Counted from the stretch's first letter, positions 1 to 9,330 are shown. The stretch is 64,000 nucleotides of DNA from Bin5 sp965208965 (GCA_965208965.1 OZ242384.1:3410001-3474000); one strand, 5' to 3'. A program made the numbers and translations. Notes: generated from the sequence alone by a model not told the origin.

Positions 1-1506
1 ACCGTCTCAGCAATCGTGCGGGCCAACAACCTTGCCAATGCAAACGCCTTGTTCTGGGGCACCAGGATCTGGATTCCTCAAGGGAGTTCGAGTGCGCCAC
101 CGTCCGGGGGCGGCACAGGAACTCGGCAGCCCCAACCGCCCGCTACTGGAGGTCCGTTCGCGGTCAGCCAGCCGACGCGCCTGAATGTGCGAGGCGGGCC
201 AGGCACGGAATATCCGGTCCTGAGCGTCTTGACAGCTGGCACGCGGGTAAAGATTACCGGCATCGGCCCGAAGGAAGAGTGGTTCCAGGTCGAGGTGTCA
301 GGAGTGAGCGAATCGGCCTGGATCTACCGCGACCTGACCCAGTTGGTCGGGTCCCTTGCCGGCGTGAAGAAATTCACCGAGTCGGAGATCCCGGCGCGGC
401 CCAAAGTGGCTCCGCCTACTGCCACGCCTACTCCCTCTGCGCCCTCAACCAGATTGCCCGGCATCGGCTTCGGCTACGGCGTCCAGGCCCACATGATCCA
501 CAACGGCCAGGAAGGCATCGCCATGGACAAGACCCGCGATCTGGGCTTCGGTTGGGTGAAGCAGCAGATCGAGTGGAAGGTCTTTGAATCCACGCAGAAC
601 CAGTACGGATTCGGCGATATCTGGCCTCTCGTGAACGCCGCTAACGCACGCGGACTCAATCTGCTGTTCAGTGTAGTGAACGCGCCTAACTGGTCACGCG
701 AGTCGGGTTACGACGGCACGGTCGGCGGCCCGCCCGCAGATCCCCAGACCTTCGCCAGGTTCCTGGGCCGGCTTGCCGGAGAGTACTGCGGCTCGTCCGT
801 GAAAGCCATCGAAGTTTGGAACGAGCAGAATCTGCACTACGAATGGGGCAACCGCCCAATCAATCCCGGCGAATACATGGCCCTGCTGCGTCCTTCCTAC
901 GGTGCAATCAAGGCCGCTTGCCCGTCAATGTACGTAATCAGCGGGGCACTGACCCCTGCCGGCGATAACGGCTCTCTGGCAATGGACGACTTCCGCTACT
1001 TCGAAGCCATGTTGCAGCAGGGACTGGCCAACTATGTAGATGGCTTCGGTGCCCACCCCAGCGGCTATAATGTTCCCCCTAACGCAGTTTGGCAAAGCGC
1101 ATGTGAAGCCATCCAACAGACCGGCAATCAGCACTTCAACGGCGCCTGCGATAACCCCCATCACTCGTGGAGCTTCCGCAGCACGATGGAAGGCTACCGC
1201 AACCTGGCGTTGCGTTACGGAGCCGGCAATATCCCGATCTGGCCGACCGAATTCGGCTGGGCCGCCGGCGGCGCATTCGACCCCCGCTACGGCTACGCCA
1301 ACGACAACGACTTCGACGAGCAGGCGCGCTGGACCGTTGAGGCTTTCCAGATGATGCGAAACTGGGGCTGGGTCGGCCCCGCCTTCTTGTGGAACCTGAA
1401 CTTCCGTGTGGTCGCAGACGGCACTGAAAAGGCCCAGTGGGGTATCGTTCGCAACGACTGGAGTCCCTTACCCATATTCCACGCCCTGAGAAATATGGCG
1501 AAGTAA
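1..1506 (+). CDS. Secreted/cell-surface LysM-SH3b-glycoside hydrolase-like protein (5' truncated)
   Basis: The reading frame is open to base 1, so the true start lies upstream of the window; a GTG at 16 is in frame but sits inside a domain. The first visible residues (TVSAIVRANNL...WGTRIWIP) are the C-terminal half of a LysM peptidoglycan-binding repeat. An SH3b domain follows (about residues 45-110, with LNVRGGPGTEYPVLSVL), then a Pro/Thr/Ala-rich linker, then a TIM-barrel domain of the clan GH-A type. The barrel holds IEVWNEQN, a candidate acid/base Glu, and IWPTEFGWA, a candidate nucleophile Glu. I infer an exported wall-bound or surface glycosidase; the substrate cannot be read from sequence. 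It ends 23 bases before the downstream thioesterase start. GH39/GH5-like assignment is moderate; LysM and SH3b are clear. Confidence 0.82.
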   Translation, partial: TVSAIVRANNLANANALFWGTRIWIPQGSSSAPPSGGGTGTRQPQPPATGGPFAVSQPTRLNVRGGPGTEYPVLSVLTAGTRVKITGIGPKEEWFQVEVSGVSESAWIYRDLTQLVGSLAGVKKFTESEIPARPKVAPPTATPTPSAPSTRLPGIGFGYGVQAHMIHNGQEGIAMDKTRDLGFGWVKQQIEWKVFESTQNQYGFGDIWPLVNAANARGLNLLFSVVNAPNWSRESGYDGTVGGPPADPQTFARFLGRLAGEYCGSSVKAIEVWNEQNLHYEWGNRPINPGEYMALLRPSYGAIKAACPSMYVISGALTPAGDNGSLAMDDFRYFEAMLQQGLANYVDGFGAHPSGYNVPPNAVWQSACEAIQQTGNQHFNGACDNPHHSWSFRSTMEGYRNLALRYGAGNIPIWPTEFGWAAGGAFDPRYGYANDNDFDEQARWTVEAFQMMRNWGWVGPAFLWNLNFRVVADGTEKAQWGIVRNDWSPLPIFHALRNMAK

Positions 1507-1529
1507 ACGCAAGCAATCTCTGTAGGACG

Positions 1530-1949
1530 ATGTTCAATCCTGAAATGACCGTCGCCGCCATCAATAAGATGGGCGAGCGGACGCTAGCCGCCAACCTTGG
1601 TATCGAGTTTACCGAGGTTGGCGCTGACTTTATGTGTGCCCGTATGCCTGTGGACGGCCGAACCGTGCAGCCCTATGGACTCCTGCACGGGGGCGCCTCT
1701 ATCGCGCTGGCCGAGACGATGGGAAGCGTGGCGTCAAATGCGATGATTGACCGGAGCTCCCTGACCGCAGTGGGCCTTGACATAAACGGCAACCATCTGC
1801 GCTCAGTCCAGGGCGGCTATGTGTTTGGAACTGTGCGCCCGATTCACATCGGTCGGCGCACCCACGTGTGGGAGATTCGCATCGAGGATGAGAGCGGGCG
1901 TCTGGTCAATATCAGTCGCTTGACCATGATTATCATCTCGCAACGCTAA
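1530..1949 (+). CDS. Hotdog-fold acyl-CoA thioesterase (PaaI/MenI-like)
   Basis: A 139-residue protein of the single-domain hotdog thioesterase family, normal length for it. The signature stretch QPYGLLHGGASIALAET contains the HGG turn and the catalytic-type acidic residue on the long helix, as in 1,4-dihydroxy-2-naphthoyl-CoA and phenylacetyl-CoA thioesterases. It would hydrolyse an aromatic or other acyl-CoA in the cytoplasm. The frame runs open further upstream into the preceding gene, but the ATG at 1530 follows that gene's stop by 23 bases and starts the conserved fold, so I chose it; ATG at 1545 is an alternative. No menaquinone genes lie nearby, so the substrate is open. Confidence 0.85.
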   Translation: MFNPEMTVAAINKMGERTLAANLGIEFTEVGADFMCARMPVDGRTVQPYGLLHGGASIALAETMGSVASNAMIDRSSLTAVGLDINGNHLRSVQGGYVFGTVRPIHIGRRTHVWEIRIEDESGRLVNISRLTMIIISQR

Positions 1950-2086
1950 ACGCGAGGCCTTGAGGCGCTCGTCCGTCCGCTGTGGGGCTCTCTGAACGCC
2001 CCCGGCTGTACCCGCCCCCCGTGAGCGGCTTGCACTCTCCCATTCCGACTAGCAGTAGCCTGACCCTCTCCAGAAACATTCTTGAC

Positions 2087-2638
2087 ATGGCGAAACTTAG
2101 GATTCTGACGATCTGGGAAGACGAGGGGCAACTGCTGCGGCAGCCGGCGAAACGCGTGCGGATCTTCGACCGCCGGCTCCACCAGCTCCTCGAGAACATG
2201 GTGGAGACGATGCGTGAGGGTAAAGGCGTCGGTCTGGCCGCGCCGCAAATAGGTCTGGACCAGCGCATCTTCGTCATCGAGTATCCTGAAGATGAAGAGC
2301 GGCCAGAGGAGACGATGCAACGCTACGAGATGATCAACCCGGAGATAGTCAAGGCAAAGGGCTCGGAGATCGCTCACGAAGCCTGCTTGAGTCTGCCCGG
2401 TCTGGCCGCCGAAGTGGATCGTGCTACTTACGTTCTCGTCAAGGCCCAGGACCGCCACGGCAAATCTCGGCGGATCAAAGTCTACGACTGGCTGGCGCGC
2501 ATCGTCCAGCACGAAATCGATCACCTTAGCGGCGTGCTTATGGTCGACAGAGCTGAGCAGGTCTACAAAGTCGTCGAGCAGGAAGATGGTGAAGTGGAGT
2601 TGGTACCGGTGGAAGAACTGTTTGGCCAGGACGAGTAG
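2087..2638 (+). CDS. def: Peptide deformylase
   Basis: Removes the formyl group from the N-terminal Met of new proteins; a metalloenzyme acting at the ribosome exit. All three family motifs are present in order: GVGLAAPQIG (motif 1), EACLSLPG (motif 2, EGCLS class with Gly changed to Ala) and QHEIDHLSG (motif 3, HExxH metal site). The frame is open to 1982, but the residues before 2087 are Pro/Ser-rich and unlike the family, so ATG 2087 (MAKLRILTIW) is taken as start, giving 183 residues. The C-terminal tail of about 20 residues is acidic. It is followed by a strong bidirectional hairpin at 2684-2711 and then a convergent gene. Confidence 0.95.
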   Translation: MAKLRILTIWEDEGQLLRQPAKRVRIFDRRLHQLLENMVETMREGKGVGLAAPQIGLDQRIFVIEYPEDEERPEETMQRYEMINPEIVKAKGSEIAHEACLSLPGLAAEVDRATYVLVKAQDRHGKSRRIKVYDWLARIVQHEIDHLSGVLMVDRAEQVYKVVEQEDGEVELVPVEELFGQDE

Positions 2639-2683
2639 CCTCGCCCGTTCTGAAAGATTCTTGCCGGATTTGAAAAAGATGAA

Positions 2684-2711
2684 GCCCGCAGCAAATGCTG
2701 TGGGCCTTTTT
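2684..2711. terminator. Intrinsic terminator between def and the convergent DUF3105 gene
   Basis: Inverted repeat GCCCGCAGCA (2684-2693) and TGCTGTGGGC (2696-2705), one G-U wobble, tight AT loop, then five T (2707-2711) on the plus strand. On the minus strand the hairpin is followed by a shorter T-rich run (complement of 2671-2676). It sits between convergent genes and probably serves both. Confidence 0.85.
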
Positions 2712-2750
2712 CTCGTCGGAAACCGGCTACGGTCGAATCGATCCTATAGA

Positions 2751-3434
2751 CTATCTCACGTGATGGTCGATTCCCTCATATCTCTCAATGAAGGCGCGTA
2801 TTCGGCCTTCGTCAAACTCGTCGAACTTGTCCAGCCGTTGCCACGCAGTCAGGGCGATGCGAGACCCCATATCCTTGTGAGCCGATTGTGATCCAAATCC
2901 GGTCCAAGTGGGATCATTCGGCATCATGAGTACGTGCCGTCCGCTGTTGACGTAGGGCCGGACCACACCCGCCAGTTGCTCCCTTAGTTCTGGACAGTCC
3001 TCTTCGCACTGATAGTAGACGATTACGCCCCCATCCTCCATGTTGTGCACGACCTGCTCATAGCGAATCGGCTCACTGTAGACGTTCCAGGGGGCCAAAC
3101 CCGGATAGTGAGGACCGGATGTCGGAGGCGTGGTGTTGTACTCGATTGGAGAGGCGCTGCCTTGTTGAATGTGCGTATTTCCTTGCGAGGGCCAGGACTC
3201 TTCGTCGCCTACGGGCGCAGCATTGCGAATGTTTACAAAGATGACCAGCGCCACGATGGCAACCAGTAAGGCGCCGCCTCCATACACATAGAGATTCTGT
3301 CTGAACCGCCTCTTTGCAGCAACCTCTCGCAATTCCTGGCGGGAAGGCCGCGCCAGGCGCCCTCCGACCCCCTTCTCAGAGTGCCGGCCGCCTTTGGCCC
3401 TGGGCTTCTTTCTCGCTCTTGACTTCGTTGCCAT
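2751..3434 (-). CDS. DUF3105 membrane-anchored protein
   Basis: A 227-residue protein with a basic N-terminus (Lys/Arg-rich, about residues 1-45), one transmembrane segment (about 50-68, YVYGGGALLVAIVALVIFV), and an extracytoplasmic DUF3105 domain. Family-typical features are the TPPTSGPHYPG stretch, HNMEDGGVIVYY, and Cys residues in QCEEDCPEL. The family's function is not known. The start ATG at 3434 shares its A with the TAA stop of the upstream transpeptidase (TAATG), so translation is probably coupled; the frame extends a few codons upstream to 3449 but that would overlap further. Last gene of a three-gene envelope operon. Confidence 0.86.
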   Translation of the reverse strand: MATKSRARKKPRAKGGRHSEKGVGGRLARPSRQELREVAAKRRFRQNLYVYGGGALLVAIVALVIFVNIRNAAPVGDEESWPSQGNTHIQQGSASPIEYNTTPPTSGPHYPGLAPWNVYSEPIRYEQVVHNMEDGGVIVYYQCEEDCPELREQLAGVVRPYVNSGRHVLMMPNDPTWTGFGSQSAHKDMGSRIALTAWQRLDKFDEFDEGRIRAFIERYEGIDHHVR

Positions 3435-4231
3435 TATCTGTGGACCCACACTAAAGTGGCATCACTCTCCGTAGTGCGTATCCATCCCCCGGATCCGTCC
3501 CACTCGGGGAATGTCCAGTTGAATAGCCATTCGGCATCCTCAATAGTCAGGTTAACGCAGCCGTGGCTCATGGGTGTTCCGAAATTGTTGTGCCAGTACG
3601 TCCCGTGAAGCGCGAACTCGCCGTAAAAATACTGTACCCACTGTACATTGGGCAAATTGTAGTAGGTGCCGGAAGCTCGGTCGCCGCCGGACATTGTCTG
3701 TGATGGCGTTCGTGCCCACATTCGAAAGACGCCGGTGATAGTGGGATATGCCAGAACACCGGATGAGATCTGGAATTCGTTTACCAGCTTGTCGCCGTCC
3801 CAGGCATATAGCATCTGGTCACTCAGACTTACTTCAATCCAACGCTCTCCCCCGTCACGGGCCCGACTCACATCCAAATGGAGTTCGGTTACACCGCTCG
3901 GCGAAACTGTGTATACGGTACTGTCCGCCTGTGGGGCCTGATAGTCGCTGGCCAGTAACTCTTCCCGTTCCCTTCGCAGGCGAGGCAGGTCCATCGTCGC
4001 GCCTGCGAAAGGAAGAGGAGGTAGCAAGTCCAGGCCGGCCTGCCTGCCCTCATCGACAGGTGTCTGGGGAAACGGCAATTGCCTTTCAGCGGCGACTGCC
4101 GTAATCGGGTGGCCCCACCCTGTGAACACCAGTCCACAGAACAGGGCCACCACCAGTGAAATCCCAGGTTTTCCTGCCACAGTGGGTAGACTCACGCGGC
4201 GGAAGAAGCTGCTGAACCGGCTCCTACTCAT
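3434..4231 (-). CDS. L,D-transpeptidase (YkuD domain), secreted
   Basis: 265 residues: a signal-peptide-like N-terminus (hydrophobic about 22-47), a linker, and a C-terminal YkuD catalytic domain. The active-site signature is HGTYWHNNFGTPMSHGCVNL, with His, Ser and the nucleophilic Cys in SHGCVNL. Enzymes of this fold make 3-3 peptidoglycan cross-links or attach proteins to peptidoglycan outside the membrane. Its start overlaps the stop of the upstream LysM transpeptidase by 8 bases. The catalytic domain is closely similar to that neighbour's (both HGTYWH.NFG.PMS), which suggests an old tandem duplication followed by loss or gain of the LysM part. Confidence 0.92.
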   Translation of the reverse strand: MSRSRFSSFFRRVSLPTVAGKPGISLVVALFCGLVFTGWGHPITAVAAERQLPFPQTPVDEGRQAGLDLLPPLPFAGATMDLPRLRREREELLASDYQAPQADSTVYTVSPSGVTELHLDVSRARDGGERWIEVSLSDQMLYAWDGDKLVNEFQISSGVLAYPTITGVFRMWARTPSQTMSGGDRASGTYYNLPNVQWVQYFYGEFALHGTYWHNNFGTPMSHGCVNLTIEDAEWLFNWTFPEWDGSGGWIRTTESDATLVWVHR

Positions 4232-5588
4232 GGACCATCACCAGTGTGCCGGGGTTGGCGTTGTTACTGAACAGCCAGTCGTCATTGTAGACCGTAGGTG
4301 AAGTCCAGTCGAAGAGCCACTTGGCATCCTCATTCGTCATATTGATGCAGCCTCGGCTCATGGGATTGCCGAAGTTGTCATGCCAGTACGTTCCGTGAAA
4401 GCCGTAGCTCCGATGAAAGTACTGTACGTTCTTAACGTCCCTGAGATGATAATATGTGCCCGCTGCGTGGCTGCCGCCCCGCATATCCTGCATTGCGATC
4501 TTGGCCCAAATGCGGAACGTGCCTTGAACCGTGGGTGTATTCCCTACTCCGGTTGAGATAACGAACGCTCTAACGGGCCTGGTACCTTCATAGGCTATCG
4601 CCATCTGTTCGCTCAGGTCAACTTCGATCCATCGTTCCGAAGACGTAGGATACCGGGCCTGGTCTAGTCTCTGTTCCATCCCCTCCAGAAGTTCGAGCGC
4701 ACTCTCTGTTGGGATGCGTAACGCCTGACCTTCTTCAAGAATACTGCGGTTTGTCAAGTTGTTCAACCTTGCTATTGCGGCATGGTTGACGCCATAGTGT
4801 CCCGCTATGTCTTTGAGCAACTCTCCGTTCCGCACCGTATGTATGGCGCCAAGACCCAACCCTGGCTGCAGGGCCGCTACTGGCGGGACAGGCTGCATTG
4901 CAGGTGCCAGGGGTACCGCTCGCTGGACGGGCTCCACCTCTGCGGCCTCAAACTCGACGGGAACGAACAATACTTGACCAACGTATAGCCACCTTGCTGA
5001 CGACAGGCCGTTCATCGACATGAGCCTCGACAGACTGATACCATGCCGTTTCGCAAGACGCGTCAGCGTGTCGCCCGGTCTTACCGTGTAACGCTGGGCA
5101 TCTTCGGGTGCTCTTACTCCGGCGCTGGCCAGCGTACCTGCGCCAAATTGCGAAACCGGTGCCGGCGAACCAGGCAATCGCAATACTTGACCGCTGTATA
5201 ACCAGCGCAAGGGCGACATGCCATTGATCTGTGCCAACTTTGATACGCTAAGTCCGTGGCGCTGTGCGAGATTGGATAGCGAGTCGCCCGCCCGGACGCG
5301 GTAGAGTCGGTAGCCTTCGGAGGCCATCGTACCGCCGATTACCGATCCACCTCCATCGACCAGGAGTCGCTGTCCGTACCACACGAAATTGGCGTCCTGC
5401 AAGCTGTTGAGCCTCCTCAGGTCTGCAACCGTCGTACCATAGTAGTTGGCAATCTCGCTCAGAGTTTCGCCGGGTTGGACAACGTGCACCTCATTAGCGG
5501 ATGCATCGCTGATACTTGAAAGGGTTGCAGTACCGGCCAGCATGAGGGCCAGTGTCCCTTGAACCAAAGGCTTAAAGAGCCGTCTCAT
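4224..5588 (-). CDS. Four-LysM L,D-transpeptidase
   Basis: 454 residues. Signal peptide at about 1-32, then four LysM repeats (each opening with a VxxGExL-type motif such as VVQPGETLSEIANYYG or YTVRPGDTLTRLAKRHG), then a YkuD domain with HGTYWHDNFGNPMSRGCINM (catalytic His and Cys). It should bind peptidoglycan through LysM and cross-link it outside the membrane. The frame is open 33 codons further upstream, but ATG 5588 has the ribosome site GAGGTGG just before it and begins the signal peptide. First gene of the operon; a second transpeptidase overlaps its end, and a DUF3105 protein follows. Confidence 0.93.
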   Translation of the reverse strand: MRRLFKPLVQGTLALMLAGTATLSSISDASANEVHVVQPGETLSEIANYYGTTVADLRRLNSLQDANFVWYGQRLLVDGGGSVIGGTMASEGYRLYRVRAGDSLSNLAQRHGLSVSKLAQINGMSPLRWLYSGQVLRLPGSPAPVSQFGAGTLASAGVRAPEDAQRYTVRPGDTLTRLAKRHGISLSRLMSMNGLSSARWLYVGQVLFVPVEFEAAEVEPVQRAVPLAPAMQPVPPVAALQPGLGLGAIHTVRNGELLKDIAGHYGVNHAAIARLNNLTNRSILEEGQALRIPTESALELLEGMEQRLDQARYPTSSERWIEVDLSEQMAIAYEGTRPVRAFVISTGVGNTPTVQGTFRIWAKIAMQDMRGGSHAAGTYYHLRDVKNVQYFHRSYGFHGTYWHDNFGNPMSRGCINMTNEDAKWLFDWTSPTVYNDDWLFSNNANPGTLVMVHE

Positions 5589-6173
5589 TTTCCACCTCAC
5601 TTCCTGTGATTGCATGCATAAGAACCATTCCGACTTTGCTGCCTGGGCCCGATGACAGAGCCAAGCTGCTAAACATTCCAACCACAAAATAAGACGGCGA
5701 CTTCGGTTGTTCTGTTCCCTCCTTGACTTCGTATCTCATTGAAACAATCACAAACAGGTCAAATATTTCGGAGCACGACGGCGCCGGCAATCTGCGCGTT
5801 GCCTCGCAGGGAATCGAATGAAAGCGCATGCCCTCCTGAGCCTGACTCACCATGCCAGGAGCGGTTCTTCCCCGGTTGCTCCAGGTCGGCCTTGTCCCTT
5901 TCTACCGCTTCAAACGAACTCTCGACATTAGGAAAGCCGCCGCCCAAAAGGAGGGAGCCCGGTTTCAGAAGGAGCCCATTGTTGCGGCCGAAACTGTATG
6001 CTACAATCCCACGTGTGGATGAGTGTCATTTCAAGTTCCGGCCCTTTGGCTGCCCTCTCTAGTTTCCCGATCGCCTTATGCAGCACGGCAACGAGGCAGC
6101 CGCCATTTGGTCCGGCCAGCCCGACAAGAATCGAATGCCAGTGGCCAACTAGTGGCCTACAGGGAGGTCTGCC
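5589..6173. other. Intergenic region between divergent genes (585 bp)
   Basis: No convincing coding region; small open frames here lack ribosome sites and family-like composition. It must contain promoters for the minus-strand envelope operon and the plus-strand aminotransferase. A candidate plus-strand promoter is listed separately at 5979-6007. The last 10-15 bases hold the strong ribosome site AGGGAGGT (6161-6168) for the GTG start at 6174. I see no riboswitch or tRNA here. Confidence 0.6.
5979..6007 (+). promoter_or_regulatory. Candidate sigma70-type promoter upstream of the aminotransferase
   Basis: TTGTTG (5979-5984), 17-base spacer, TACAAT (6002-6007). The -10 matches consensus at 5 of 6 positions, the -35 at 3 of 6. 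Predicted transcription start is near 6014, leaving a leader of about 160 bases before the GTG start. Sequence inspection only. Confidence 0.45.
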
Positions 6174-7559
6174 GTGAGTTCCAAACTGAGCCAGAACGCC
6201 GCCAATACGGTCACTCAGACCTTTCTCCAGCGCACGCGAGGTTCGGGCGAATGGAACGCGCGCGCCAGAGAGTCCATGCCCGGCGGAGACACCAGGGCGG
6301 CTTCATATTACACGCCTCACCCTGCCTACATGACGCACGGGGAAGGGTGTTTTCTCTTTGACTACGACGAGAATCAATACATCGATTTTCTCAACAACTA
6401 CACATCCTTGATTCACGGTCACGGCCACCCGGCAACAGTCAGCGCCATCCAGGAGCAGGCAGCCCGTGGCACCGTGCTCGGGTCCGCAGCAGAAGTTACA
6501 GTCTTGCACGCAGAGTTGCTCTGCAGCCGCGTGCCCAGTTTTGACAGCGTTCGCTACTGCAATTCCGGTACGGAAGCGACCCTCCTGGCGATGCGCGCGG
6601 CGAGGGCATTCACCGGCAAAGACGTCATCATCAAAATGGATGGCGGGTATCATGGATCTCACGACTACGTACAGCTGAACATGCAGCCGGACACTGCTGA
6701 AGAGGGACCTCCCACGCCCAGGCTCTCGAGTAGAGGCGTGCCCGAATCGGCCCTGGAAGGAATGCTGGTTGCGCAGTTCAATGATCTCGATGCCCTGCGA
6801 GACCTCCTGAGCGCACATGGCGACAGCATCGCCGGTGTGATTCTGGAGCCCGCCCTCGGCGCCGGCGGCGGCGTAGAACCCGAGCCCGGGTACCTGCAAG
6901 GTGTCAGGCAGTTGGCTGACGAATTCGACGTACTCCTGATCTTTGACGAGATCATGACGTTTAGGCAGGATGTCGGTGGCTTTCAATCCACGATCAGTGT
7001 GACGCCTGACCTGACCTCCATCGCCAAGTTTATCGGCGGCGGGCTGCCGCTGGCAGCGTTCGGCGGACGCAGAGAAATTATGGCGCCGTTTGACCCGACC
7101 CACCCCATGACGATCCCCCATAACGGTACCTTTAACGGCAACAACATAACGATGGCAGCCGGCCTGGCAACCATGAAGGATTTCGGAGCCGGTCAGGTGG
7201 CAAGAGTCAACGAACTGGGTCAGCGGCTTAGAGAAGGACTGAACGCAGCATTTCGAACAACCGGAGTGGGGATACGCGCCGTTGGTACGGGATCGATTAT
7301 CCGCATCCACTGGAGCCGCGAGACGATAAGGAATGCCCGCGATGCCGTGGCGGCGCAGGAGAAAGCGCTGGACCTGCCTAAGCTGCTACACCTTGAAATG
7401 ATGAATCGCGGCATCTTCAGTGCGCCCAGGTGCCAGTACGCTATCTCCACGCCAATGTCGGAAGAGGAAATCGACACGGCGATCGATGTTATGGGCCAGA
7501 GTCTGGAGGTTGTCAAACCCTACGTGCAGGAGCATACGCCCCACCTGGCACTGGGCTGA
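6174..7559 (+). CDS. Class III aminotransferase, glutamate-1-semialdehyde aminomutase-like
   Basis: 461 residues, family length. A PLP enzyme: it carries YCNSGTEATLLAMRAAR (cofactor phosphate region), DGGYHGSHD, LIFDEIMTF (cofactor-binding Asp) and SIAKFIGGGLPLAAFGGR with the Schiff-base Lys. These are shared by HemL and by many HemL-like enzymes in catabolic clusters. The start is GTG 6174 with AGGGAGGT five bases upstream. Its neighbour is a sulfatase, not tetrapyrrole genes, and family positions such as the GEIIGGG-like site differ from housekeeping HemL; I therefore do not assign hemL. Amino donor and acceptor are unknown. Confidence 0.82.
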   Translation: MSSKLSQNAANTVTQTFLQRTRGSGEWNARARESMPGGDTRAASYYTPHPAYMTHGEGCFLFDYDENQYIDFLNNYTSLIHGHGHPATVSAIQEQAARGTVLGSAAEVTVLHAELLCSRVPSFDSVRYCNSGTEATLLAMRAARAFTGKDVIIKMDGGYHGSHDYVQLNMQPDTAEEGPPTPRLSSRGVPESALEGMLVAQFNDLDALRDLLSAHGDSIAGVILEPALGAGGGVEPEPGYLQGVRQLADEFDVLLIFDEIMTFRQDVGGFQSTISVTPDLTSIAKFIGGGLPLAAFGGRREIMAPFDPTHPMTIPHNGTFNGNNITMAAGLATMKDFGAGQVARVNELGQRLREGLNAAFRTTGVGIRAVGTGSIIRIHWSRETIRNARDAVAAQEKALDLPKLLHLEMMNRGIFSAPRCQYAISTPMSEEEIDTAIDVMGQSLEVVKPYVQEHTPHLALG

Positions 7560-7667
7560 AAAATATCTTAGAGAATGCCCGGCCCGGCCGGATCCCAATC
7601 CAGAGTCGTATGAGCGCCCGCTCTTTCAACTCCCCCCAATCCCAAAAACTGCTTCACGGAGATTCAA

Positions 7668-9296
7668 ATGGCGAACACTCCAACATCGCGCCCGAATTTC
7701 GTCCTCATCCTTGTTGACGACATGGGCTTCTCTGATATCGGCTGCTATGGATCGGAAATCCGGACGCCCAACTTGGACAAGCTGGCCCACGGCGGTATGC
7801 GGTTCTCCCAGATGTACAACTATGCTCGTTGCTGTCCGACACGGGCCTGCATGCTCACCGGCGCCTACCCCCACCAGGCCGGTATTGGCCACATGATGGA
7901 AAACACCGGCTCGCCTGCATACCAGGGATACTTGCGCGACGACGTTGTGACCATCGCTGAGGCACTAAAGGGCGGTGGCTATCGCACCTGCATGTCCGGC
8001 AAATGGCATGTTGGCGGCGCCTACGACCCAACCCGGCCGCAAAACTGGCGGCCAGGTGAAGAGGGGCATCCTACGCCTCGCCAGCGCGGGTTTGACCGCT
8101 ACTACGGTACGCTGGACGGCGCTGGCAGCTTTTTCGCGCCCTACTCGCTGATGGAGGACGACTCTTTTGTCAATCAAGGGACGGAGTCTGGGAGCCTGAC
8201 AAAGGGGAAGAAGGATCAGAGCGGTGCGGCCAGCGACTACTATTACACCGACGCCATCAGCGACCAGGCTGTGAAGATGATCGAAGAAGCTTCGCAGACC
8301 GAAGCTCCCTTCTTCCTTTACGTGTCCTACACTGCCCCCCACTGGCCCCTCCACGCCCTACCGCAGGACATCGCCAAGTACGAAGGAAACTATCGCAATG
8401 GAGGGTGGGACGCACTGCGTACTGCCCGGCATGAGGAACTGAAAGGCCTGGGAATTCTTGATAGCCGCTGGCAGATCTCCCCGCGAGACGAGTCCGCGCC
8501 CCCTTGGGAAGACGCCCGCAATCAGGACTGGGAAGACATGCGCATGGCAGTCTATGCCGCGCAAATTGACCGGATGGACCAGGGAGTCGGGCGCATTGTA
8601 GCTGCGCTAAGGGTTTCGCAGGCTTACGAGAACACGCTTATACTCTTCCTTTCCGATAACGGCGGTTGCGCTGAATTCCTCTCGGAGAACGGCTGGGTTG
8701 ACCGTTACAGCGACTGGACCCCGGATGGCAGACCGATGCGGGTCGGCAACGATCCCGACCTCCTTCCCGGCGGACCGCATACCTTTATGAGCTATGATCT
8801 CCCTTGGGCGAACGCTTCCAACGCGCCCTTCAGGCTGTACAAGCATTGGGTTCACGAGGGCGGCATCTCCACGCCCCTGATCGCCCACTGGCCCTCAACC
8901 ATTCAACCCAATCAGATCGTGCACGAAGCCTGTCACATCATCGATATCCTGCCAACTCTCCAGGACGCCGCCGGCATTGCCCACCCTGATGAGCACAACG
9001 GGCAGCCGGTATTGCCTCTTGAAGGAGAGAGCTTTCTTCCCCTGCTGAGTGGCGCAAAATGGAGCCGGCAGGGTCACATTTTCTGGGAGCACGAAGGCAA
9101 TCGAGCCGTCAGGTTGGGGCAGTGGAAACTGGTCAGCAAGCATGGAGGCCGGTGGGAGCTCTACGACATGCTGGACGACCGGACCGAACTGAACGATCTG
9201 AGTGAGAAGAACCGCCCGAAGGTTGAGGAGTTTGCCGGCCTTTACTACGCCTGGGCCGAACGCGTTGGTGTACTTCCTTGGCCCCTCAGGCGTTGA
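7668..9296 (+). CDS. Sulfatase (arylsulfatase family, formylglycine type)
   Basis: 542 residues of the type I sulfatase family. Metal ligands are in LILVDDMG (Asp17/Asp18). The formylglycine signature CCPTRACMLTG starts at Cys55, which would be oxidised by a sulfatase-modifying enzyme encoded elsewhere. Further family marks are GKWHVGG and LFLSDNGG. No signal peptide is evident at the N-terminus (MANTPTSRPNFVLILVDD), so it may be cytoplasmic unless exported by another route. ATG 7668 has GGAG six bases upstream. It likely hydrolyses a sulfate ester of a carbohydrate or aromatic compound. The same-strand HemL-like gene ends 108 bases upstream; the menorin-like gene converges 34 bases downstream. 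Confidence 0.93.
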   Translation: MANTPTSRPNFVLILVDDMGFSDIGCYGSEIRTPNLDKLAHGGMRFSQMYNYARCCPTRACMLTGAYPHQAGIGHMMENTGSPAYQGYLRDDVVTIAEALKGGGYRTCMSGKWHVGGAYDPTRPQNWRPGEEGHPTPRQRGFDRYYGTLDGAGSFFAPYSLMEDDSFVNQGTESGSLTKGKKDQSGAASDYYYTDAISDQAVKMIEEASQTEAPFFLYVSYTAPHWPLHALPQDIAKYEGNYRNGGWDALRTARHEELKGLGILDSRWQISPRDESAPPWEDARNQDWEDMRMAVYAAQIDRMDQGVGRIVAALRVSQAYENTLILFLSDNGGCAEFLSENGWVDRYSDWTPDGRPMRVGNDPDLLPGGPHTFMSYDLPWANASNAPFRLYKHWVHEGGISTPLIAHWPSTIQPNQIVHEACHIIDILPTLQDAAGIAHPDEHNGQPVLPLEGESFLPLLSGAKWSRQGHIFWEHEGNRAVRLGQWKLVSKHGGRWELYDMLDDRTELNDLSEKNRPKVEEFAGLYYAWAERVGVLPWPLRR

Positions 9297-9330
9297 GGGC
9301 GGCAAACTGCCTGCGCCCGTCAAGTCCGGC

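Noticed and set aside
1437..1529. Upstream extension of the first hotdog thioesterase
   Set aside because: Overlaps the preceding gene out of frame; ATG 1530 begins the conserved fold.
6303..7310. 335-codon open frame on the minus strand
   Set aside because: Antisense to the conserved PLP aminotransferase; its residues show no domain and no ribosome site.
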